Part shown: positions 49,325 to 59,363 of the stretch, piece by piece
Layout of the letters: every line of letters begins with the position of its first letter
How positions within the stretch are numbered: the first letter of the stretch is position 1
Assembly (NCBI RefSeq): GCF_029227915.1
Contig: NC_079875.1
Location: 3,970,001 to 4,034,000 of the forward strand
DNA length: 64,000 nucleotides
DNA from: Hydractinia symbiolongicarpus
Taxonomy: Eukaryota > Cnidaria > Hydrozoa > Anthoathecata > Hydractiniidae
Reading direction: 5' to 3'
Made by a program: the position numbers and the translations under genes
Notes under the pieces: model-generated
The model's input: the letters and a program-made list of their open reading frames with translations, nothing else
Database searches by the model: none
What the model was told of the DNA's origin: nothing

Positions 49325-49925
49325 CCTCATTATACAACATCCTCACAACGCAAGCATATTTCCCTGTAAATAAGCCATAATCAACGTAATAACGCATAAT
49401 ACTCCCTATCAACCTTAGAATACTCTCATCGCTACATAACAAATATATACTTTCTTTGAAGATAAACCGTAACCAATGTAATATGGCATAATATTGGATA
49501 ATTGTAGTAATACGTTCTTTTACTACTTAACAAAAACATGTTTTCCCTGTAGATAAGCCATAACCAACGTAATATCTCATAATAGTCGGTGGCCCGTGGA
49601 AAGTACACATGTTCACCCGTCCTTTTTATACTGCATTGCGTGTGTCTCGCTACTTGCAGAGCTAAGCTACCATTTTGCGTGACAGATAGACAGACGTATA
49701 CGGTATTATAATATAGATATTCCATATTATCCTGAAAATACGCACTATCACTACATAACAAAAACATGTTTTCCCTGTAGATAAGCCACAACCAATTTAA
49801 ATCTCATAATATTCCATAAAATCCTTATAATACTCTCTGTTGCTACATAACAAATATATATTTTCCCTGTAGATAGGCAATAACCAAAGTAACATGCCAA
49901 AATATTTCGCATAACTGTAATAATA
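49325..49925. repeat. ~100-bp tandem repeat, about 5 units, with an insertion
   Basis: Units share CTACATAACAAAAACATG, TTTTCCCTGTAGATAAGCCA and AACCAACGTAATATCTCATA. A hairpin/CAGA family copy (49580-49719) interrupts one unit. The right end grades into the inverted-repeat family at 49.86 kb. Confidence 0.85.
49580..49719. repeat. Hairpin/CAGA repeat family, inserted copy
   Basis: GGCCCGTGGAAAGTACAC, CACCCGTCCTTTTTATACTG, GCTAAGCTACCATTTTGCGT, ACAGATAGACAGACGTATAC, then ATTATAATATAGAT. It splits a tandem-repeat unit, which shows it arrived by insertion. Confidence 0.8.
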
Positions 49926-50400
49926 CTCTATCGCCTTAACCAATATAAACAGGCGAAAGTCTTAATGCCGGCGAATCTGATGAAGACGTTATTTTATAAA
50001 ACAAAGGTTTAAGGTTTAATACATACCCATACACAAACAGAAACAATATTTTGCCCAAATAAATTCTCGCAAAAAGACTTGAAATAATATCAACCAATTT
50101 GAGGGAACACATTGTACTATAGCTAGTAATTAACAGGAATGCATTAGGGTAGGACACAAATCCTTCCACTAATAGAACAGATACTTTGACAAAATTTCCT
50201 CCTGCTAACTGGTCCAATTGCAAGGTAATTAGTGAGAAGCCTAAGCACTATACATGGAACAGGCTGTAAACAGGCTGTGGAACAAACAAACACTTATGTT
50301 AGATACACATCCATACACAAATAGAAACCGTATTCTGGACAAATACCCTCCAGCGAAATAACAGATTAAAAGTCTTAAGGCAGAATAATCTGACGAAAGA
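49855..50400 (-). repeat. Left half of a long imperfect inverted repeat
   Basis: The reverse complement aligns with 54720-55045. Shared blocks include TTCTGTTTGTGTATGG, AGTCTTTTTGCGAGA and AGAGTATTATTACAGTTAT. A second, more diverged unit lies at 50240-50400. Confidence 0.85.
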
Positions 50401-50922
50401 CCTTATAATTTTAACATATTTAGATAAAACTTACACTAAATGTAGATGAGTCTGCATACATAACTTGTGTAATACTTATTATTGGTTATTGTTATTAGCG
50501 TTTTTGATTGACAAAGCAACAACCTGCAGCTTTTAAAAATTAAATATGTGGTCTTCACTACTTTTGGATATCCCAACATAAGGAAATGCTTTTGTGTCTG
50601 CTTTTCCATGTGATAATTTAAATTAAAGAGATTAAATGTTTATCATTCATTTATTTTGTATGTTAAAAATAATTATTTGAGGAAACGTCTCAAACATTCA
50701 CATAACTATTTAAAAAAATGTGCAGATAGTAATTTTGTTTAGATAAATGTTATAATGCCAACCAATGGTAGCTGTTTTTAAAATTTGATTTTCAGAAAAA
50801 GAATATGAAAGTAATGTTGTGTGGGTTGCACTTACTATCACTTCAAGCTAAAAATCTGCAAAATCAACATGACAGTACACAAATAATTGGCGATATCAAC
50901 TTCTGAGCATATAACATATTTC

Positions 50923-51683
50923 AGGATTTGGTGGTAACTCAATTTTTTGTCAGACTTGCAAGCATTGGGTACATAAGAAGTGCAGTAGTATTGGTGGAAG
51001 GTTAAGAGCTGACATTCAGTTTGTATGCAAGCGTTGCAAAGGTGAGATAATAGAGAATGAAGTATTTCCAGCTTCAATGATGTACAACAGTGGCTCGTTA
51101 GAGATAGTTGAGAACTTCTGTTACTTAGGTGATATGTTGGGCAGTGAAGGGGGTGTTGGAAAAAGTGTTACTTGCAGGATAGGTTCTGCTTGGATCTTCC
51201 TTTGTTGACTAGCAGAGTCTTGTCAATTGAGTTAAAAGGTAGGTTGTATGAGGCCTGTGTAAGAAGTGTTATGTTGTAGGGTAGTGAGACATGGGCAGTG
51301 AAGCAGGAAGACCTTGACCGTTTAGAAAGGAATGATATGAGAATGGTTAGGTGGATGTGTAACACCAGAGACAGAAAGAGTTCAGATGAGCTAAGAAGCA
51401 GACTAAGTATCCGCAGAATTAAAGATGTTATCCAGATAAGGAGATTGAATTGGGTGGGGTACTTGGAAAGAATGGAGGGGGATAATTGGGTAAGAAAGTG
51501 TGGGGACTTGATAGATCCTGGGGCAAAGCCCAGAGGCAGACAAAGAAATACTTGGCAGGAGGTTATAAGGACAGACTTGATACAGAGGAAGTTGAGTTTA
51601 GATCTAACACAGTCTAGATCAGATTGAAAGAGGGTCATGGAGGTCATGGAAAACGGACGTTAAGCCGAGGATGATGATGATGA
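50923..51683 (+). pseudogene. 5'-truncated dead LINE copy
   Basis: Same family as 57218-58290 in the opposite orientation. It begins inside the PHD-like finger and retains CYLGDMLGSEGG and RLERNDMRMVRW. Damage: a deletion after ATAGGTTCTGCTTGGA, a TAG in place of a Tyr codon (ATGTTGTAGGGTAGTG) and a missing SLR stretch. It ends in a (GAT)n tail. Confidence 0.92.
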
Positions 51684-51712
51684 TTGCCATGTTGTGCTTT
51701 TTTTGTTTATAG

Positions 51713-51893
51713 AGAACGGACAGACAATATTGCCGACAGAAACAATAGTGAGATCATTAGAGAACGAAGAATCCTTACAACAAGTGAAGGTTAGTCCTAA
51801 CATTTTTACTGTTTTTATGTTAGAGAAATGCTTGATCTATTTTTGTTTATCTTATTATTTTTATTATAGGAACTCAAAGTTGCAATGACCTAA
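51713..51893 (+). CDS. Two short exons of an unrecognised gene 3' end
   Basis: Exon 51713-51789 (NGQTILPTETIVRSLE then NEESLQQVK) lies between TTTATAG and GTTAGTCC. An exon at 51870-51893 follows a good acceptor (TTTATTATAG) and ends ELKVAMT with a TAA. The same exon and intron start recur at 44.7 kb. No family recognised. Confidence 0.35.
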
Positions 51894-52119
51894 ATCCACA
51901 TCAAGCATGATGATTAAATTTAAAATAATAAATTAATAGATAGAAAATTTGTCAACCAGGGCAGAGCTTTTGAAAAGTTAAAGTATATACAATAGACAAG
52001 AATTAAAAATTAGAACCTACAAAATATTTTCCTGTGGATCTTAGTGTTTGTGAAGGTAAAACGTTATATGTAATAGTTTTGCATATTGGAAAAAGCTTTG
52101 ATTAACCACCAAAAAAAGC

Positions 52120-52620
52120 TCAGGGATGAGTTCCCATATTCAAAAGCAATCCATACACATTAAATTCAGTTGTTTTAGTAAATTTGGTCTTTGAAAAAAA
52201 AATTGGGGAGATAATATACCCGTATTAAGAAGCAATCCATACATGAGATTAGCCTGATTTAATAACTTTGGCATTTTGCAAAAAAAGATTCAGACTGAAA
52301 TCAAGAAATAATCTATTGACATGTGATTAGCTCGATTTTTTTAATTAGGCATTTACAAAAGGAAGGAGAAAATTTTCACATCAGGACCCATACACGCAAC
52401 ATTAGCCCGATTTCAGACAAAAAGCAATCTATACACATGAAACTAGCTTACATTTGTAAACTAGGCAATTGCAAAACAGAAAAAGAATTTCCAGATCAAG
52501 AAGTCATCCATACACACACTTTAGATTGAATATTCTAATTGAACAAGTAATCCATGACACACAAGATTAGCTTAAATTTGTAAATTGGGCATTTGCAATA
52601 AACAGTACTCTAAGGGTTAA
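52120..52620. repeat. Degenerate ~75-90-bp tandem repeat
   Basis: AAGCAATCCATACACATG, TTAGCCTGATTT and GGCATTTGCAAAA recur about six times with indels. Confidence 0.65.
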
Positions 52621-52624
52621 GAAG

Positions 52625-52995
52625 AGACCTCCCACTCCATTTGTCTTGTTTCCTTGAATTTAGGGACATAAAACAAATTTTCAGAAGAAAAAGATGCGAA
52701 TCGAATACTAGATCATGATAATGTTCGTAATGCACACTCCGTTTTTCTTGTTTTGTTGAATTTCAGAGACTGAAAACAAATTTTCAGAAAAAAATGTTCT
52801 GAATCGAATACTACACCAAGATATCATCCATAATGCACAGTCTGTTTCTCTTGTTTCGTTGAATTTAGGCCCAAAAACAAATTTTCAGAAGAAAAGGCTC
52901 CGAATCAAATACTAGACCATGATATCATTCGTAATGCGCACTCCATTGGTCTTGATTTGTTAAATTTAAGTCTGAAAACAAATTTTCATTTGTAG
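52625..52995. repeat. ~105-bp tandem repeat, about 3.5 units
   Basis: Units share CACTCCGTTTTTCTTG, AAAACAAATTTTCAGAA and CCGAATCGAATACTA. They start near 52630, 52737, 52845 and 52938. Confidence 0.85.
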
Positions 52996-53296
52996 TGCAC
53001 ACTTCGTTTAAACCAGAAATTGTTCTTAACTTAAAATATAAGTTAGTTTATTCAGATTTTAACCTGAGCTGTGGCATATGGAAATTAAATACATACAGTT
53101 TATATTTGTACTCAATAGTGTTTTAGATAAAATTCAACAAAAAATAATTTTTTGAGGAAACTAAACTCATTCATGTAAAACAAGGAAGGCAGTTTGTAAA
53201 GAAGCGTATATTTCAAATTCTACGTAAAATTGCCAAATACTGATGTCTTGCTGTTATTTCAATCAGTTTTGTTTCCCAGACCGGCAATTCTGTGTC

Positions 53297-53555
53297 TAAG
53301 AATGGAAGATGAGCAGAATGCAGTGGTACACCTATGAGTGTGTCGTTTTTTGAAACTATGTTCTTTCAATTTGATCAATTGGTGAATGAAAAACTGCAGA
53401 TACAACATGAAATGTGCTTGGCTCATCAATCTAACTGAACTTTTTATCCTCTGGATGAAGCTGTTAAAGTGTTCACAAGTCGACATATTCAGGCTTGTGA
53501 AACCAAGAATGGAATTTGAGAAAAATGCAGTGGTACACCTATGAGTGTGCCTGTG
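53297..53555. repeat. Pair of ~45-bp repeats
   Basis: AATGCAGTGGTACACCTATG then AGTGTG occurs at about 53316 and 53524, each after AAGAATGGAA, about 215 bp apart. Confidence 0.7.
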
Positions 53556-53559
53556 AAAA

Positions 53560-54400
53560 ACATCATGAAACAAGCGCGTATGTTGGTAGAATCCGGACTT
53601 TCTGTTCTTGACGTATTCACCTTAACTACACGTATGATTATAAAAAATATCTAATGGGACCTCTTCTAAATGTGTGTAAAAAGAAGCAGATGCATCACTT
53701 TGGCCTTCACTACCAGGTATGACGTGAAATCCATAGCAGTGGTCATGTAAGGAACAGAAGCAAAAGAACACAAACATCATGCCTTGCTTGGTAACTTGTT
53801 GAAATGACTTTTGCCAAACTTCATTGCAGACATCGTCGTATTTGAGTTGCTGGAGTCCACAGAAAATTTCTTAACTTGTTGAATTTGTTTGCTGTGGTTT
53901 GAAAAATAAAAGTTCTGAAGACTTATAATTATACATCTGTAACCTCTCGACAGAAGAATTGTTGCTGGTAACAAAATTCCAGTACAGACGAGCAAGTGCC
54001 CCTCCCTGCTTGACATGCAAATCTAAAATCTATAATAATATCTACTGCGCAGAATAGCATAAGAGTATTAACACAAGAATCGAAGGACAGCTGTTTAAAA
54101 GGGGACACTATTGATTTTTTTTCATTTATGTTGCATGATTGCTCCTAATGAAAACATAATGCTTCGTCACTTATCTAATCTTTATCTGAGATCTCCCCAA
54201 GAATACTTTTGCATACGTACAATAGATGGCTACGAAGAAAATGATATAATTTTCTACAATGCATTCTTGAATCCCATTTCAATCTTCGTACATGCAAGCA
54301 TGTTAGGCTTCCCATCATCTCGCAGGAGAATATTTCGCCATAAAACTATTTCTATTGGTGTATGAAAGTGTGTCCAGCCTTAATGATTGTTTATTTTACT
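53560..54400. other. No gene supported
   Basis: Only short frames on both strands, without splice support. Confidence 0.4.
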
Positions 54401-54439
54401 GTGTTGGGTCTTTGCATTTATTGGTCTGATTTAGAACTT

Positions 54440-55060
54440 TCGATATTTCATTTCCAGGGAGGATACTTGTTTCTACTGCTGTATGGATAAGTAAGGAACA
54501 CTACAGCCTGTTCAATGCATAGTATAAAAATGTCTCTTTGTTTAGCCTGCAATAAGGCCGTTAATATGTACATACTTCTGCAAAAGGGTAATTGAGCAAA
54601 ATATCGTTCCTGTTTGTGTATGGATGTGTATCCAACCTCAAACCTTGTCTATTTTATAGAACAAGATGTTTCCTTAGATTGGTTGATATTAAGACTTGAA
54701 TATGCCTTTACTTGGAACGCCATTTGTCCAATTTATTGTTTTTAATTGTGTATGGATGTGTATTCTACCTCAATGCTTGTCTGTTCCATAGTACAACGTG
54801 TTCCCTCAGATTGGCTGATATTAGGAATTTCAATAAGTCTTTTTGCGAGAGTGTCTTTTGCAAAATGTTGTTTCTGTTTGTGTATGGATATGTATCCAAC
54901 CTTGAAACTTGTTTACTTGAATAAAACAACGTTCTCCTCAGATTAGGACTTTTGCCTGTTAAGGCAATAAAGAGTATTATTACAGTTATTGGAAATACTG
55001 TGGTATGTTACATTGGTTATGGCCTATCGTAAGGGAAAATGTGCACTTGTTTGTTTGTGT
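54440..55060 (+). repeat. Right half of the long imperfect inverted repeat
   Basis: Partner of 49855-50400 in opposite orientation. It contains three sub-copies of a GTGTATGGATRTGTATCCAACCT-type block, and ends with GGTTATGGCCTATCGTAAGG, which matches the tandem repeat at 49.3-49.9 kb in inverse. Confidence 0.85.
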
Positions 55061-55506
55061 AGCTATGATATTAATTATTAGAAAGCAATTAAGTTCATAT
55101 GGAAATAAAACTTACTTTGATATATATATACAGGTATCGATTTAACTGTTAGGAGTAAGATATGTCTCTCGTTTATTTGATTAAACTGTGTACGTAACTA
55201 CAAGCTAGATAAAAACTGTGAAAACATCCTACCTTCTTAGTTTTTATATGTAAGAAAGCTGGAGCAAGCACTACCGTCTATTGCTTTTGTTATTAGTTAG
55301 TGTCTGTTCCATTTAGTGATATTAGAATAATCCAAGCTGCACAAAGGAAACATAAGTTTATTATGGAAAATGCTCTGTGCAACATATGAAAAAGCCATGT
55401 TCTTCTTCTCTTTTGCAAAAAAGTATAGTCACTGTCAATCTACCATTATGGACTTTTGAAGTTCCGGACATATAACCAAGTCTAAAAACCATTAGCCAAA
55501 ACCCGA

Positions 55507-55545
55507 GGGGGTACAGAAAAAATCAGGGGTACAGAAAAATTTATC
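55507..55545. repeat. Isolated satellite hairpin arm
   Basis: 55507-55527 is a 21-bp exact match to the reverse complement of the satellite right arm (starts GGGGGTACAGAA, ends ATCAGG), followed by a second partial GGGGTACAGAAAAA. It lies 40 kb from the array. Confidence 0.85.
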
Positions 55546-55994
55546 ACACACTTACTCTAAATTTGGCATGACTTTCGTTTTCGGAAGTTACTCCATCGCA
55601 GATCCAAATTTCAGCAAAAACGGGACGATAGCATAGTCATAAGACAAACTATATGATTATAGTTCCTGTCAGACAGTTTTCGAAAAATTTGGCTAGCTAT
55701 AAATATATTAAAACAGGTCTGGAGTTAAAAATAATGTTCACAACCTAGTGCATTTCTAATCAAAAAACGCGTGCCTGCTCATGTTGACCTGGGGTCGAGT
55801 TCACCCAAAGATTTGTTACCAATGAACGCCCCTTGTAAAGGTGGGCGTTTAGGGAGAATGTGGTCTACACAACAGTGGCTGGCTATATAGTTCGACAAGT
55901 CAACCTCAGTTTTTTCTCACGATTTCGTTCTGAAATCTAAGGTCTAATTTTACAATAATAACTGGGACTCCTGGCTTTCTTTGTTTACATTTTT

Positions 55995-56170
55995 AGACTG
56001 GCAAGAATAAGACATTGTACATCAACACTACCTTTAATGTTTACTTTGCATTATTTTACTCTCATCTAGCTTATACATCAATGGCGGTATGGGGCCAGTC
56101 AAGCTTTGATAAATAAATAAAGCTTTAAAAATTGTCACCTTAAAAACAGATTTGATCATCTAAATCCCAT
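55995..56170 (+). pseudogene. LINE reverse transcriptase C-terminal fragment
   Basis: VYFALFYSHLAYTSMAVWGQ then SSFDK and a stop. This matches the YxxLxxSHLxYGxxxWG segment that follows the RT palm in many LINEs. Only this block is left. Confidence 0.6.
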
Positions 56171-57217
56171 CTACTACAAAAAAAAATTTTTTCAAATTCA
56201 TTGACCACATTAAGTTGAGAATTGTCTTTTTGCACATAGTCAACAAAACAAAATCAGCGTTTTGTTTTTGATAGTTTTATTAGTGACAAACATACTTATA
56301 ATACAAAACACTGCAGTCTCAATTTTTTTGTTCCAAGGACCAACACTGTATGGAACATACTCTACTATCCCAAGTGGCCATATGTTGGAACAAAACTATA
56401 CCCAAAATTATGAACAATCCATTTAATAAGAGCAAATGGGTACTTGAAAAAACCATCAGGATTCACTTTGTTGCTAAATATGTCTGATTATATTTTGATA
56501 ATAAAAAAATACATTATTTTCTTCTTTTTGGGTTTGTGCTACATTAAACTGGTTAAAAACATCAAAACTCTTCGCTTTTGCTTTCACTTTTCTTCTCGTC
56601 ACCTCAAGTAAGTTTATACTCTTTTCTTGGTTTTTCTCTTTCGGATTTTATTATTATTTTATTTTATTTTTGTAAACAGGGAACTTTTCCTTACCATGCA
56701 AATCATTCTACTGTGCAATGGAGTTTCTTTTTTGTGTCAGATAAGTATAGGTAGTACTTTACGGTGTACATGCTATATAACTAGCAAACGCTTTTTCCAT
56801 GGATCTTCCTTTGTGAATCAATTACTAAAAATATATACATGTAAAGTATAAAGTAAACACACATGATAAATAAGAAAGAAAATATATAAAAAAAATTTAA
56901 GAACATATACAAAAGTATTTTAATTTGAAATATTATGCATGGGTTGGGCTTATTTGCACAACTTTAAGGGGATTTTTCTAGCAAGGTTGCAAATTTTGAG
57001 CAAAATAGATATTTTTTTACTTAATCAACACATTGGTTTGAGAGTTGGTTTAGATAAAAAAAAAATTGTTTACTTTCAATGCATGAGTTATATTTACATG
57101 CCAAAAACAGCGTTCTTGTTTCACACGTACAAACTTTTTTTAGCTCATGTAAACTGTGAAACCTATTACTGTTTCACACATGAATATTTGTATAAAAAAA
57201 AACAAGTTGTTTTATTC
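56171..57217. other. No gene supported
   Basis: AT-rich, short frames only. Confidence 0.4.
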
Positions 57218-58290
57218 TCATCATCATCATTCTCGGCTTAACGTCCGTTTTCTATGCTAGCATGGGTTGGACGGGGTATATTAATGACCCTCTTCCAATC
57301 TGATCTAGACTGTGTTAGATCTAAACTCAACTTCCTCTCTATCAAGTCTGTCCTTATAACCTCCTGCCAAGTCTTTCTCGGTCTGCCTCTGGGCTTTGCC
57401 CCAGGAACTATCAAGTCTCTACACTTTCTTACCCAATTATCCTCCTCCATTCTTTCCAAGTGCCCCAGCCAATTCAATCTTCTTATCTGGATAACATCTT
57501 TAATTCTACGGAGACTTAGCCTGCTTCTTAGCTCATCTGAACTCTTTCTGTCTCTCAGACTGGCATTACACATCCACCTAACCATTCTCATATCATTCCT
57601 TTCTAAACGGTCAAGATCTTCCTGCTTCACTGCCCATGTCTCACTACCGTACAACATAACACTTCTTACACAGGCCTCATACAACCTACCTTTTACCTCA
57701 ATTGACAGGACTCTGCTAGTCAATAAAGGAAGTAACTCTCTAAACTTTTTCCAAGCAGAACCTATCCTGCAAGTAACACTTCTTCCAACACCCCCTTCAC
57801 TGCCCAACATATCACCTAAGTAACAGAAGTTCTTAACTATCTCTAACGAGCCACTGTTGTACATCATTAAAGCTGGAAATACTTCATTCTCTATAATCTC
57901 ACCTTTGCAACGCTTGCATACAAACTGTATGCCAGCTCTTAACCTTCCACTAATACTACTGCACTTCTTATGTACCCAATGCTTGCAAGTCCGACAAAAA
58001 ATTGAGTTACTACCAACCCCTTTCCTGCAAACTCCACAAGGCCACTTTCCAACTACAAGGTCACACTTGGCTGCAATGCTACTTATCATGACTTTAGACT
58101 TTGCTGTGTTTACCTTCAGCCCTTTCTCTTCTAGTCCTTTCTTCCACTTCTCAAACTTTTCAACTAATTCTTCCATCGACTCTGCTATGAGAACCAAATC
58201 ATCTGCATACAATAACTCCCATGGACAACCTGTTCTGAACTCCATCGACAGCGCTTCTAAGACTAGAATAAACAACAAAGGACTAAGTTT
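57218..58290 (-). mobile_element. 5'-truncated LINE 3' end with RT palm and PHD-like finger
   Basis: A 346-codon open frame (58278-57241). Residues 24-27 are the catalytic YADD of the reverse transcriptase. Residues 81-124 hold C-x2-C-x10-C-x2-C-x4-H-x2-C-x14-C-x2-C, the C4HC3 spacing of PHD fingers. Then CYLGDMLGSEGG, LYEACVRSVMLYGSETW, RLERNDMRMVRWMCN and LERMEEDNWVRKCRDLI, the usual C-terminal block of such LINEs. Everything upstream of LSPLLFILV is missing. The 3' end reads through TTAAGCCGAGAATGATGATG into a (GAT)n tail. It cannot be autonomous. A second copy is at 50923-51683. Confidence 0.93.
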
Positions 58291-59363
58291 AAAGCTTTAA
58301 AATTACTGTATGTTGTAAAGTTTTCTTTTTTAATTGTCTTAACATTGCATGCTACTGTAGAGATGGTAAAGAGAGGTGGACTTTTTCTTCTATGCAAAAA
58401 CACTTTAGTGGTTGCAATCGAATTATATATTTGTGTTGGCAAAATTAATGGCAACTTATTGACATTGCATGCAACTCTGCCATCCACAATTTAATGCCAA
58501 CATATTTTTGGCTAATTTTAATAGCTGTTGAATTGCTTAAATCCATTTAAGTTTTCTAATGTAATGCAAGTCAAAATAACTTATGGTAAGGTTAGTGAAA
58601 AAAGAGAAAGTAATTTCTCAGCGGTGTTGGTCTTAAAAAAGTAAAAAGGACATGACTAAATTTTCCTCTACTGGAATTTAAATCTATATACAAGCCAATA
58701 ATTTTTGCCAGTTTTTTTATTCACCTGCAATATTTGATGATGATCAAGCTGCAAAACAAGTAGAAAACAACTGCAAAATGCTAGGTTTGCTCAATTAAAT
58801 AAACACGTTTTCTGATCTTGTGACTGTGCTAAATCAATCAATCAAGCCATTGTAACTTGTAAAAACATGTGTAAACAAAAAAATAAGTGTAAATGGTAAA
58901 AATGCACAAATTCCACAAAACCTTATGAAAATGTTAATTTCTTTATTGTTTTTTAAAACTGATATAAACAGCTGCAGAAACAGACTTTAATGATGGTAGA
59001 GTTTGCTCTTTAACATTGTTAATAATTATTTTTTAAAACACTGGAGCTTTTTTATTTTTTATTTGATATTTTAAATCTTGGAAAAAATTAGAAATGTTGG
59101 AGATCAGGAGATTTTCTTAATTGTCTTTATCATTACATAGCAGGCAAAAACATGCTAAAGATGATGAAGAGGGAGAGTGAATTTTTTATCATAGAATTAT
59201 TGTTGAGGTTTTCAACTTGAATTTTCATATAATAAGTCTCAAAAAAGTGTTTTATTTTGTTTCTTAACACTAACACAAAAAACATTATGCCTCCATGGGA
59301 TTCACTGTGTATTAAACTATACACAATTCTCTTTTCTTTAGAAAATAGCTAAATAATAAGGTA
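58291..59363. other. 5' flank of the RIIAD1-like gene
   Basis: AT-rich. A good acceptor (CTCTTTTCTTTAG at about 59328-59340) lies just before the ATG, implying a non-coding upstream exon somewhere to the left that I could not place. Confidence 0.45.

Noticed and set aside
57254-58300. Plus-strand frames opposite the LINE
   Set aside because: Antisense shadows of the RT frame, which has clear catalytic and zinc motifs.
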